Assembly: GCA_033297205.1 (NCBI GenBank)
Contig: MU859131.1
Location: 1 to 64,000 of the forward strand
Source: Pseudoneurospora amorphoporcata
Taxonomy: Eukaryota; Ascomycota; Sordariomycetes; Sordariales; Sordariaceae
Length of the DNA stretch: 64,000 nucleotides
Reading direction: 5' to 3'
Position numbers and translations under genes: made by a program. This document shows, piece by piece, positions 44,142 through 54,961 of the stretch; the first letter of the stretch is position 1, and each line of letters starts with the position of its first letter. The notes beneath the pieces were generated by a model. It searched no databases, was not told the DNA's origin, and was given only the letters and a program-made list of their open reading frames with translations.

Positions 44142-46884
44142 TGCGACGGAGGGACGGAGGGGGCTACTAGAGATGAAAATTAAGAGCACACGGTAAGAAG
44201 CTGGACTGTAAAGCGAAGAAGACCGGGGGGAAGAAAAGGCAAGGCGGTAATTGGCGGCGGAGACGGAGGAGGCACGCACGTTACGTAGAGAGAGGTACGG
44301 TAGCTGAGATGATGGTCTCAATTGATGCTAACGAGGTCGAGGTTCGATGGTGTGCGTCGTAAATGCTTTAAAGTCTCCGGTATTGCACTGCATCGAACCA
44401 TTCGAATACTTCGGCTATGTCTTTTTCGCTTAGCTGACTAGCTGTGTTTTTTCCGCCCTCGAAGTACGTCTGGACGGGCCACAAGTTGGTCAGTGCACAA
44501 GCTCTCTAAGCTCACCTTACCAATTCGTACATGAGCTTGGTATGCAATTGGACGAACAACAGCCCACTTTTCCGCACCAGAAGTGGCTGAAGTGGCTGAA
44601 TGCCTTCTTTAACTTCATAATGGGGCTGATGGCGAGTCCACCAACCGGGGGCATAACGCCTTCCTGTAGCTATGATGCAACGAACCACTGCGTGTTGCTC
44701 GTGTCGGTCTTTCACACAAGACGATGCTTGTCCCGTGCTGCGGATATTCAATCCAACTCTTCGTCAAGTTGACCTTACCTACCTCTATTCTATCCATTGT
44801 GTTTTTTCTCTTTTGACCCTCAGATTCGAAGGTTTCTTGCGAAGGTAGACGCTGGAGATTTGCGAGTATATCATCCTAGAAATCTGACTGCCAATCGAAT
44901 GTTTTAACCGGCACATGGTCCGTCATCTCAAAATGCACGTCTCGTGTGTGTGGATAGACGAGTGATGGGCCGCGTGAAGGCCAGGAGTCCGGAGAGAACC
45001 TAGGAAACGCGCCTAGAAGCATTGGTGGGTTGGGGTTGTTGAACAGGCGGGAGCCGCGAGACATCAAACATGGACTCGACTGAACGACCGAGTCTTTATC
45101 CCCGCTGGTTAATGTCTTACCGTGGCACTAGGCCAAGTTGTGAGCCCAATCGGCAGGAGGGCAAGTTCACCTAGACGTATGGGCGTCTTCATATCAATCC
45201 CATCAAGATGGTTCTTGACAGCGCAAGTCGTGAACGTCTCACCTTCCTGAAACCTCGACATAGACTCCGATCGTTCGATCAAGAGTCGGTCCGTTACGGT
45301 CCGACTGTTGACGCTCCGCATGATGAACGAGGTCGGTATTTGGTGAGCCTCGAACGGCCTAGAACTGAAGGGTGTCTCCGAGTGTCGAGTCAATTCTCCA
45401 TCTCATCCGTGTTTCAACGGGCATGGTGGTTTTTAGTTTTGGCCCCTTTTGACGGAGCCCGTGTTGAGTCGCACGGTCGCACCAGAACAGGCACGAGACA
45501 CGATTGATGGCGCGTTAAACTGAAAGGTTCTGCGTTGTTGAGCCACGCTGCAACCTTATCACGGGCTTCGCCGTGTCCCTTCCGGTGTCATCAATTCGGG
45601 CATCACCCCTCAAAAACAGACTCGCTGGCGACGTCGCAACCAGTCATGAATGGCAGCACCTATTCCGATTTCCGAGGTCTTGGGTCTGTACACCATACCA
45701 TACTGGTGCCGTACAACTGGATAGTTCGGCGCGGTGAGACGGAGATTCGGGACGTAATTGGGTGGTGAGAGCTGCAATGGCAAATTGGGGAACTTCACAT
45801 GCAGGAACTGGAAATGAAAAGCCAAGTGTCGTTGAGGCTAGGCGCGTCTGGGTGGCTACCCCTTTTCCACTTTGTTGACTACCGCCCAGAACGGTCACAC
45901 TCACAGTGAGTGGCAGGGGCAGTCACCACCCATTGCAGTGCCGTCCATGCGGCTGACGGCGGGGGACTGGATTGCCATGGCCCGGGGAAATCAGTGCACA
46001 GTGGGCACGGAAGTACCTGCTTATGAATGAAAGGCCCGTGGATGGGAAGTCACGGCCGTCAGCCTGGGAGCCATGCCTCACTCTCAGCTGCCTTGTCCTG
46101 TGATGAGTGTCAGATTTCAGGTCAAGTTCCAGGTTGGCTGGGGATAACTTGCTCTCGGGTGTTCATTGACTTTGGTCCCGAGCATGGATGATGGATGTGG
46201 CCGCCAGGAACTGTAACACTTGGGTTGGAGTCGCGAAGGGCTGAGATTTTAGCGGCCTTCCATTGCTGTTGGCCACGTTAGACCTTCCATGGAACATCTG
46301 CGTACTGCACCATGCTGTCAACAAAGGTACATTGAATTTCTGCCCTCAAACATTGAAGTCAGCAAAGGCCGTTTTTGGTTATTCGTTCGCTCGCGCACTC
46401 TTGAAATTCTTCTTTGGACCGCATCGATTGATTGAAGCGCTTTGTCATTTCAGAAGACTCCAAAATCGTTTTCAACTGTCATTTTTGGATGTAGCATCGT
46501 CGGCGTCGTGGTCGCTGCGACTTTCAGAAGCTCACTGTCCGCCTTTCTGCAGAGGTACCACAAGTGGCCGTAACCTACTGCGTGGCCGACTTCTTGGCGG
46601 CGGATCTTGGGCCTAATCTTGACCATCTCCCCCGTGGCCCGCCCGCGGATTCCGAGCATCGAATACAAAAGTCTTCCCGCCTTTGGTGCCTCGCCCGGAC
46701 AAACACAAGTCCCTGAATTCCGTACGCGGAGCCCCCCCCCCCCCAACCCCTTTTCCCCCGTCGTGCGACGCTCCTCCACCTCCTCCCCTCCCTATATTGA
46801 CCTGTTTTCCCCAGCACCCGTCCAGCTCGGCTCTCGATTGTTGCACAACAACTCTGTCAACATCTCTCACTGCGCGCATTCAAG
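44142..46884. other. 2.7-kb gene-poor region, cytochrome oxidase / elongase promoters
   Basis: Two divergent genes are separated by 2.7 kb. No coding region is supported. A run of 13 C lies at 46732-46744 within a pyrimidine-rich segment (46620-46870) just upstream of the elongase start, probably its leader. Confidence 0.5.
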
Positions 46885-48079
46885 ATGGCGACCGCAAGCC
46901 CCGTGTCGTTCCTCGACAGCCTTCCCCGGCCCACCCTCGACCGCCCGTTCGGCATCCACCTATGGCCCATCTTTAGCAAGGCCTTTGAGGCCGTCGCCGG
47001 CTACCCTGCCGAGGACTTCAGATTCGTTCCCGGCGAGACGCCCATGTCCACTTTGAAGGAGACCAGCATCTTCATCGTTATCTACTACACCATCATCTTC
47101 GGCGGTCGCGAGCTCATGCGCAACCGCGAACCCTTCAAGCTGCGCACGCTCTTCCTGATCCACAACTTCTACTTGACCGCCATCAGCGCTATCCTCCTGG
47201 CTCTCTTCATTGAGCAGCTTCTCCCCATTATTGTTCGCGGCGGCATCTTCCACGCCATCTGCCATATCGACGGCGGCTGGACTCAGCCCCTGGTTGTCCT
47301 CTACTACGTACGTTGCGGCTCGCTCACCGCCTGATGCGCTTTTGGGATCGACAGACTAACATTTTCCAGTTGAACTACCTTACCAAGTACCTCGAGCTTC
47401 TCGATACCTGCTTCTTGTTCCTCAAGAAAAAGCCCCTCAGTACGTTACCGTCCAAGACAAGATTGTCAGGTCGTACAACGATTCCTAACATTTTGCAGCT
47501 TTCCTCCACTGCTACCACCATGGCGCCACTGCTCTTCTCTGCTACACCCAGCTGATTGGCTCTACCTCCGTCTCCTGGGTTCCCATCACCCTTAACCTGA
47601 CTGTCCACGTCGTCATGTACTGGTACTACTTCCAGAGCGCGCGTGGCATCCGTATCTGGTGGAAGGAGTGGATCACCCGTCTCCAAATCATCCAGTTCAT
47701 CATTGATCTTGGTAAGCCCTGTCCTCGTTCACAATGGCCTCTTTACCCACGCTAACTCTTTGCGCGCACAGGCTTCGTCTACTTCGCCTCTTACACTTAT
47801 TTCACCTCGACCTACTTCCCCTGGATGCCCAATGCTGGCACCTGCGCTGGCGAGGAGTTTGCCGCCTTCTCCGGCATCGGTATTCTCAGCTCTTACCTCG
47901 TCCTCTTCATCTCCTTCTACTTCGCCACCTACAAGAAGGATTCCAAGCGCCCCACTGCTCGCAAGTCTCTTCGCAGAATGTCCCAGGCCCCGTTGCCCGA
48001 CCCTAAGGATATCGTTAGCGCTAAGGCCTCTGGCGCCCGCCCCAGCAGCGCCGCTACTGCCCGTTCTCGCAAGGCCTAA
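46885..48079 (+). CDS. ELO-family very-long-chain fatty acid elongase
   Basis: Four exons, 46885-47307, 47370-47439, 47499-47711 and 47772-48079, encode 337 aa. The protein is polytopic. Conserved ELO motifs are present: a KYLELLDTCFLFLKKKPLTF block, the HxxHH box (LHCYHHGATALLC), HVVMYWYYF, and RLQIIQFIIDLGFVYFASY. The C-terminus is Lys/Arg/Ser-rich (KKDSKRPTARKSLRR) and may carry ER retention. Family knowledge: ELO enzymes condense malonyl-CoA with acyl-CoA in the ER. Elo2/Elo3-type members supply C24-C26 acids for ceramides. I cannot separate Elo1, Elo2 and Elo3 types from this alone, though size and the N-terminal segment favour the Elo2/Elo3 type. Confidence 0.94.
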
Positions 48080-50027
48080 ATCGTTGGCTAGAATGCGCAA
48101 TTAGAGATCCCTGATGGATCGATTTTACCAGAACGCTGCAAAACGCATTTCTGGCTCCAGATTCGTCCACCGGCAGCCATTGCTGGCTAAGGTCTTACCG
48201 CTCGTGGCGAATTTATGACGATGAGGATGCCGTGCCCATGGAGGTACATGGTCCCGGATCACTTACCGGACGACGCCTTCGGTACGATACACCTCGACTA
48301 AAGATATTGTAATGATGGCATCTCGATTCATTCACGGGAGTTATGAATTGGGGAAGCAAAAACAAGAGACGACATGGCTCGGGCAACTAATGACGATGTA
48401 TACTTGAGGCAACAGGCTGCCAATCGATGACAAACAAACATGCCGGTTTCGTGGCTGGCGCGGGCTAGAGGAATGCGTCTATCTCATGACACTAATGGGC
48501 GGACAAAAAGATCATGTATGACTGGGTTTCTTTTTGGTTGGTAACCCTTCTTCCCCCACCTCTTTAGACGAGAGCAGCTTGGGTGGGGGCTACTGGATAT
48601 TCTTCTAAAACCGGTTTGCCAACTGGGCAATTTGGGGTTGCTCTTGGGGCTTTGGGGGCTGGCAATGATGGATGGGCTTTGGAGAGTCCGACTCGACAAA
48701 CGTATGGGTCGTCCGACTTCTTCCCTTACTTCTGTTCTTTTCTTCCGCTGTCTTATACTTTTCTTCATCTTATAATCCCTTTCCCATGTATTATGCACGC
48801 GCGGACGGAGGAAGCAAGCCCATAGACGAGCCGGACAAACAAGCCCAGAAAGAGACATGCTGAGCATACGGACCTTAAACCTACATGGAGAAAACATAGT
48901 GTTATTGTTATTGTACAACAAGATTGCTTGGGTCTACGGTTCAGCATCGATTGCGACAAGCTGTCATTTTTTGATTTTGCGGATCGTTGTTTCATGTGGA
49001 TGGGGACCTGAACGGACTGCTCCTTTTTCAGGCCAGAGAATATCATCCCATCCGAAACCATCGTTTTGACCTCGTTGCGCTACGCAGCCGTGATATGAGA
49101 AGCCTGGAAGATCAATAGCATTTTATCCGATATAAAACGAAATACTACCTCCAGCGCGGTTTCTATGGCGTCACAAATTTGCTTTGCAAAAGCACTCGGT
49201 CGGCTTGTCGTCGGTCACCCGGCTGCTGCCGGCCCAAGAGACGGGAGGTGGGGCCGTGCACCGGGGCCGGAGCGGGACGGCACGCGAACCGAATTGTGAC
49301 GGGATAAGTGGGTCCTTTGACAGACGGGAGTTAAGCCGATCATGAGGTGGGCCGCCGTCCGACGAGCTGACTTCCGGGATTTCGTTATTCATACAACAAC
49401 ACTACGCTCGCTGCCATGAATTCTTGAGTTAGAGTTTTCATATATATTATTGCTTGATGGCATCTGGAGTTTTGGCGTTCTATCGAGTGGTTCTCATTCA
49501 GTAACTGGTCCCATTTCCCAGTCATATATGAAAACAAGAGGAATGGTATGAGTCTTGTTTAGCAAAAATGTATACAGGCCATGCTGAGTGGGCAACTGTG
49601 GTCAAGCCGCTCAGATGGAATTGTTGATCTGTTCCTATCGCTGGAAGTTTTTAGGTAAAAAGACTTGCTTTCAAGCCCTTATGTGGTTACCTATGTGGAG
49701 AAGATCATTTTCCGCATAAGGACTCCTTGAAATGAAGCCCATTCTCATGGAGAGATGGTCAGAGACCTTTCGATCTGCAAAATCTGCTGTTAAGAATCAG
49801 CATGTGTACCTGGGGATGTACCAATATCACGTAGATGGAAAATCTTGGGTTGAAAAGCTGATAAATGGCACTGGCGAGCCACGCACCATGCAGGAGAAAT
49901 TCACCAGAGATGATTCCAGATATGTTTCGTGGTATCCAGAACAAAACTACCTGAATCGTGTTTCCGGGGCCATCTTTAGACACCTCCGCGCGCCAAACTG
50001 GCCGACTCCTCACGGAACGTTCGACTT
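48080..50027. other. Intergenic between convergent genes
   Basis: 1.9 kb between the elongase stop and the stop of the next gene on the minus strand. A 99-codon ORF at 49732-50031 overlaps the neighbouring gene's end by four bases; I found no motif in it. Nothing else is seen. Confidence 0.45.
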
Positions 50028-50873
50028 TTAGACCTTAACGAATCGTCCTTCTCCAGCATCCCACCGCATTGCAGCGGGACCAGAGGGCTGCCGCACCTCA
50101 AAATTGGCAATATTGGCCTTCGCTGGATCAAGCCCGCACAGGGCCAAAATGACCTTGACCGAGGGTGGCTCATTGTTGACATCGCCCACCCAACCAATTC
50201 TACCCTTCTCGCCCACGGGACCATATGCCACCGCAGCCTGTCGCCCAGCCGTTTCGGGATCCCAACCCTTAATACCTTGGGCAAGCAATGCAGCAATGCC
50301 CATGCCATCGCCCACCTCGCTGAGGTCGGGAACATACCACCTGTGCTCGATCTTCACGCCCGATAGGCACAGCGACTTGACGTTGTAGGCAGCCTTTAGG
50401 CCGTTTTTGTCGCTGAGGTTGAAGTGCTTGGCGTCGCGAATCCCGTCGGCCGTTGGGTTCAGCACAACGATGTCGCGCCGGTAGTTGCCGCACTTCCAGT
50501 CGGACAGGCCCGAGACGCGAAAGAAGTCATCCAAGTCTTCGGGGAGGCCAAATGACGCAACTTGGCCGGTGAGCACGGCGGTGGCGCCGGTGCGGCGCAT
50601 ATACGCCAGGCATTGTTCCCAGAGAGCAAGGTTCTCAGGAAGGGTGAGCGCGGCGTCGGTTAGGACGAGGGCGGAGTACGGCTCAGCATCCTCCTTGATA
50701 AGGAGACGAGTGAGCGTGGCAGCCTTCTTGACCCGCTGGACAAGGGCCAGATCAAGCATGGGAGTTAGGAATACGTTGATGAGGTCGTCGAAGGACTCCA
50801 GATATTCGAGAGAGATAACGAGGATGCGGGGCTTTGGCGCCTCTTCGGCGTCCAGGTCGATGATACCGGCCAT
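50028..50873 (-). CDS. Hypothetical protein, possible flavodoxin/GATase-like fold
   Basis: Single exon, 281 aa, strong coding bias. The start is ATG at 50873. Residues ~15-140 read like an alternating beta/alpha fold: strand RILVISLEYL, then ALVLTDAALTLPENLALWEQ, then GATAVLTGQVAS. The second half has GNYRRDIVVLNP, IEHRWYVPDLS and AVAYGPVGEKGRIGWVGDVN. The overall pattern resembles proteins with a class I amidotransferase-like or ThuA-like fold, but I see no Cys-His-Glu triad, so a catalytic role is not claimed. No signal peptide or membrane segment. It is convergent with the elongase and lies 2.9 kb from the next gene. Confidence 0.75.
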   Translation of the reverse strand: MAGIIDLDAEEAPKPRILVISLEYLESFDDLINVFLTPMLDLALVQRVKKAATLTRLLIKEDAEPYSALVLTDAALTLPENLALWEQCLAYMRRTGATAVLTGQVASFGLPEDLDDFFRVSGLSDWKCGNYRRDIVVLNPTADGIRDAKHFNLSDKNGLKAAYNVKSLCLSGVKIEHRWYVPDLSEVGDGMGIAALLAQGIKGWDPETAGRQAAVAYGPVGEKGRIGWVGDVNNEPPSVKVILALCGLDPAKANIANFEVRQPSGPAAMRWDAGEGRFVKV

Positions 50874-53470
50874 GGCTGTAACTAAAGTTTCTGGAGAAAG
50901 TCCAAAAATTCAAGAGAAAGATCGAGAGAGAGCGCCGCGGTCGCGCTTTGGAAACTCGATCCTCTGCAAGTCGCTAAAATCTTTGGGCGGCGTGTGAAAC
51001 GCTTTAGGACCGAGTGACTAGAGTCTACATGGGGGCCAACATGTTGATATGAGAGTTAGCTTCTGAAGGCAAGTCATTTTTCGCAAAAGGTGGGGAGTTT
51101 GTTAAAGGTCAGGAAGAAAGGGGCCCGCCGAGAGACTCACCTGTCAAACGGAAAGTGTTTGGAGGGTAGAATGGAGTTCGTGACGTTATGAAGATATTTT
51201 GCGGCGGAAGTTGCGATCGGGGGTGATGCATCTACGGGCCACCAAGGTTATGCCTGCATTGGGCTGCATTGGCCTGAGCTCTTCCATCTGCTCACGTTGA
51301 AGCGTTTCGAAAGCATCGAATTTTTCTTTCTTCTTTCGAATGATGCTTTTTGCCTTGCTGGGAAATCAGGCTTATCATACATTTAACAAATGGCCAGTAT
51401 CAACAAGTTGATGTTTGCTCTTTGAGAAATCACCGACGGGTACTTCCGTAGGGAAGAGAGGGCTTTGAAATTTCTGGTGGCTGCATAAAATGCACAAGCG
51501 CGCTGTGGGGTCCGGTTACACAACGTTGTTCAGACAGCCAAGAGTGCTTGAAAGTTGAAACACAGCAGCTGTCAATCCCAATGTGTTAATAAGACATTCA
51601 AACCGCCTTCCCAATCAACTTGTCCGCATCCAAGTCTCCATCGCTGAGTTTTATTGAATCTTTTCGAGAGCAAGAACGAACAACTAACAGCAACAGCCTT
51701 CTCCGTTCTTGTTAACTGATTATCATGATCTTTTACGGCTCTTTGCGCGTTGGAGAAAGCCTCACTCAAAAGAACCACGCTAACGAATCACACTCAACAA
51801 TTGGATTCGTGTACAGGATCCGGGTCCAAAAGGATTCAGGAACCGCAGAAACCGCCAAAAACGCGTTCATCTGAAGTTGCATCGGCCCCCACATTTGACT
51901 GCATTCCCATATCTCCCCCAATCGAAGAGACAACTTCGGCGAATCCAACCATATCAGGTAGGTGAAGTCTATCACTGAGTGTCGATAGCTTATTTTGTTT
52001 CGAACCTCCACTCATCCACTGTCTCCGTCTCCGTTTTCCGAATTCCCTCTTCCTCCTTGACCTCTCGGGCTCCTCTCTTGAGTGAATGAGACTCCAAAAT
52101 TACACCTAGCCCACCCCTAGCACACCCTACTTCCATGGGTAATGGGTAGGAACCCATGGGTTACCATGGTCTCCATTGCCCCATCCCTTGAAAATAGATA
52201 TCGATGGTGTTATCGTCGTCCGATTCCAGGCAAATACCCATGCGGTTTACGATCTCTCCAATCTATTTTAAAATCGCACTGTCCCCAGATTTTGCAAGTC
52301 GCAACCAAGAAAAAACGGAGACGGGGGACCTCGAGGGCTGGTGGAGTTGTCCAGGTTATCCGGAACATGTCGGATGTGAGAGTTGCGTTATCAAGGCCGA
52401 AACGACTCGATGAAACAAAGTTTGTTTCCTGAATCGCGTCTGAGATAACGGAGTGAGTACAAGTATCCATCTGTTCTTACGGGATCTGTTATGAGTTTTG
52501 GCATTGATGTTGTTCTACGGCGTTCGCGCATTTCCCCATCCTTTGCTCTCAGCCGTGCCTGGAAGTGACGACCTGCAAATCTGCAAGTCATTCATCCTCC
52601 AATCCCACCTGGTAAACCCGAAAGGTAACAGCAGTTCATGCACTGTCGAAAACGCTGTAAGAACATATGTACTTGGGGGTTGTGATGGTGGGACTTTTCT
52701 CAACCCCCTACTCATTCTATTCCGACGACGCGTGCGCAATGAAAAGCTGGGCAGGGGAAAGGGAACGAAACAAAGTGAAGCCAAGACCCCCAAGACGTCT
52801 CATTGCGACCGGCCGTTCGCAGCAATTCCCCTACGGAACCATTATCTCCGCACGATCCCTACCTCACTGCTACACTGCCCTGACCAGAAAAGACATTGGC
52901 AGGCATCCCACCGGACGACCCCAGGGCAACGAACGTCAGGGCTGCTGGGCTAGGTACAGTAGCACGATTCGCTTCACTAGGTTCCCTGTGTGGCATGAAG
53001 AAAATAAATAAAACAAAAATGGAATGATATTGCAAGCAAAAATGGGTGGTGACATTCAGTGGCAGGCCGGGATGACCGATCTCAAGGTGCAAGTTTGGTA
53101 AAAATCTGGTTCATGAATCTCGCAAAAAGCAAACTCAATGTCACATCCATTATAGCAAGTCATGGTAGCGATGAGAATGTGATCTGTGTATGTGGTTTTG
53201 GCATACAATGCCTGTCTTTCAATTTGATTGAAGCCATCTGTGTCAAGACGGAAAGTAATAGTGTGGATAATATGCCTGAAGAAACGAAGCGCCCTGTGGT
53301 ATCATAACATTCGTAAAGACAAGCGCAACAAAATTGCTGTTGCGTAGAAAACCTCCCAAGTCCCCAAAACTCCCAAGATGTGAAAAATTCAAAATAACCG
53401 CCGGCTTGCTGCTGCTAAAACATGCTTGCGCGCAGCCATGATAGATTGAGTTTCCTCCCACGCTGCTCCA

Positions 53471-53515
<45 letters not shown>

Positions 53516-53734
53516 TAAGTCATTCCGGTCTGCGTCCTCTTTTCCGTATTAAGCTCCGGAAACAATTAACACCGTCTCCCGTGTGTGCGTGCGTGTGTAT
53601 GCGTCTGTAGTGGAAAATGTGTTGCCCGCTTTTTTCCAAGCTTTCAAAATGCCATGCCGCTTGCAATATGCCGTGAAAAAATATCAAGTGTGTCTGGTTT
53701 GGTTTGGTACGTGCTCTGCGTGTATCGTGTCGCT
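50874..53734. other. 2.9-kb gene-poor region with a TG microsatellite
   Basis: No supportable gene. A (TG)21 microsatellite lies at 53472-53514, followed by shorter GTGTGTGCGTGC runs at 53581-53606. ORFs here are short and unconvincing. Confidence 0.5.
53472..53514. repeat. (TG)21 dinucleotide microsatellite
   Basis: Twenty-one uninterrupted TG units plus one T. Just downstream of the minus-strand gene ending at 53735. Confidence 0.97.
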
Positions 53735-54961
53735 TTATGCGGAGATGTTGATCCTCCCCGTCAGCTTGATGCTCTTGCGCCTTGCGGCAAATCCGCTCAG
53801 AAGTCCCCTCCTGGGCGCGCTGGTTGGGGAAAGAGGAGAGATGGGCGAAGCACACTCCTCGGACAGCGATGAAGGCTGGGCTGATGGGGATGGTCCAAAT
53901 GGCGAGGACATTCTGAAGTTCTTTCTTGATGACTTGTCAGAGGTCGCTGGAGAGGCCGGTACAACAAGCTGCTCTGGAGCTTCCTCGGAAAGAGGGGTGG
54001 TCACAGAGAGCGGCATCATGCTGCTGCGGGATGGTGGTGGCCTCATAGAGTGCCTGGAGGGAGGCGGTGTGGTGCGCTCCTGTGGTGGCTGGGGGCTTGC
54101 CAGCGCCGGACGGCTCCTCTTCCTGACGAGGCTGAAAGTCCTCGTAACTCCCCTCAACAAAGTCATGGTTGGTGTCCTCGGTGATCTCGCCGGGCTTGTT
54201 GCCTCCTCAGGAGTATCGGCCCTGGGAACATCCAGCGAGTAGGTGCTGCCGTTCGCGAACGGGTCAACGTTGAGGAACTGAGGCTTCCTCATGGGCATCA
54301 TGTCGATGGGAAGGCTGCTCTTCCTCTCGGGAAGCGCAAAAGCTGACATGGGGCTGGCTGGTGTGATCGTCCGCTCGATGGGGATGTTGCAGGACACTGT
54401 GCTTGACCGCTTCCTCATGTGCCCTAGGCTCGGCGCTGCGGAACCCCTCCTGAGGGTAGTGAGGTCGACGATCGAGGGCCTGCCAGAAAAGATAACCGAA
54501 ACAACACGGGCGGTGTCTTCACGGCTGCCTCGTCGGGATGTCGGTGTGGCGGTAGAGGCTTCCTTCTCGTTGCTGGACTCGTAGCCATAGTCGGATAGGC
54601 TGTCGGTGTCTGAGGAAGCATCCTCCTCAGAAGAGAGATAGACGTCGCCGAGTGGAGACGGCTTTTCCAACTCGGCAGTCTCAACCGTCCCACTCATCTT
54701 GAGCTGAACTAAGCTGTCAAGCAACCTCGAAGCCCTCAGAGCACTCTTCTGAGGCAATGCCGGAACAGTCTCCTCCTCCTTCTGCTCTACCGCCTTGGTA
54801 TCCACCACTTCATGGAATTCGTCGTACATTGTGCCGTCGCAAGATGGGTTCCGGGTGTATATCTGGGCGGTTGTGTTATCGGATGTACGGGTCTCTGAGA
54901 TGGTCGTTGTAAGAGTTGATATGCTCTCCCTGACCGGGAGGGACTGTGTTTCTGTTGACAT
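53735..54961 (-). CDS. Ser/Pro/Thr-rich disordered hypothetical protein
   Basis: Single exon, 408 aa, start ATG at 54961. Nearly the whole protein is predicted disordered. It contains many basic-Ser motifs (RRGS, RKRSSTVS, RKSSLP) and SP/TP sites that suit kinases such as PKA, Cdc2 or MAPK. An acidic patch YLSSEEDASSDTDSLSDYGY lies near residue 110. Conserved-looking blocks are SIVDLTTLRRGSAAPSLGHM and VTRTFSLVRKRSRPA. No known domain is recognised. A regulatory or signalling scaffold is possible but is only a guess. Confidence 0.72.
   Translation of the reverse strand: MSTETQSLPVRESISTLTTTISETRTSDNTTAQIYTRNPSCDGTMYDEFHEVVDTKAVEQKEEETVPALPQKSALRASRLLDSLVQLKMSGTVETAELEKPSPLGDVYLSSEEDASSDTDSLSDYGYESSNEKEASTATPTSRRGSREDTARVVSVIFSGRPSIVDLTTLRRGSAAPSLGHMRKRSSTVSCNIPIERTITPASPMSAFALPERKSSLPIDMMPMRKPQFLNVDPFANGSTYSLDVPRADTPEEATSPARSPRTPTMTLLRGVTRTFSLVRKRSRPALASPQPPQERTTPPPSRHSMRPPPSRSSMMPLSVTTPLSEEAPEQLVVPASPATSDKSSRKNFRMSSPFGPSPSAQPSSLSEECASPISPLSPTSAPRRGLLSGFAARRKSIKLTGRINISA

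Noticed and set aside
49732..50031. 99-codon ORF overlapping the end of the 50028-50873 gene
   Set aside because: No motif, no spliced extension, and it overlaps a stronger gene on the other strand.
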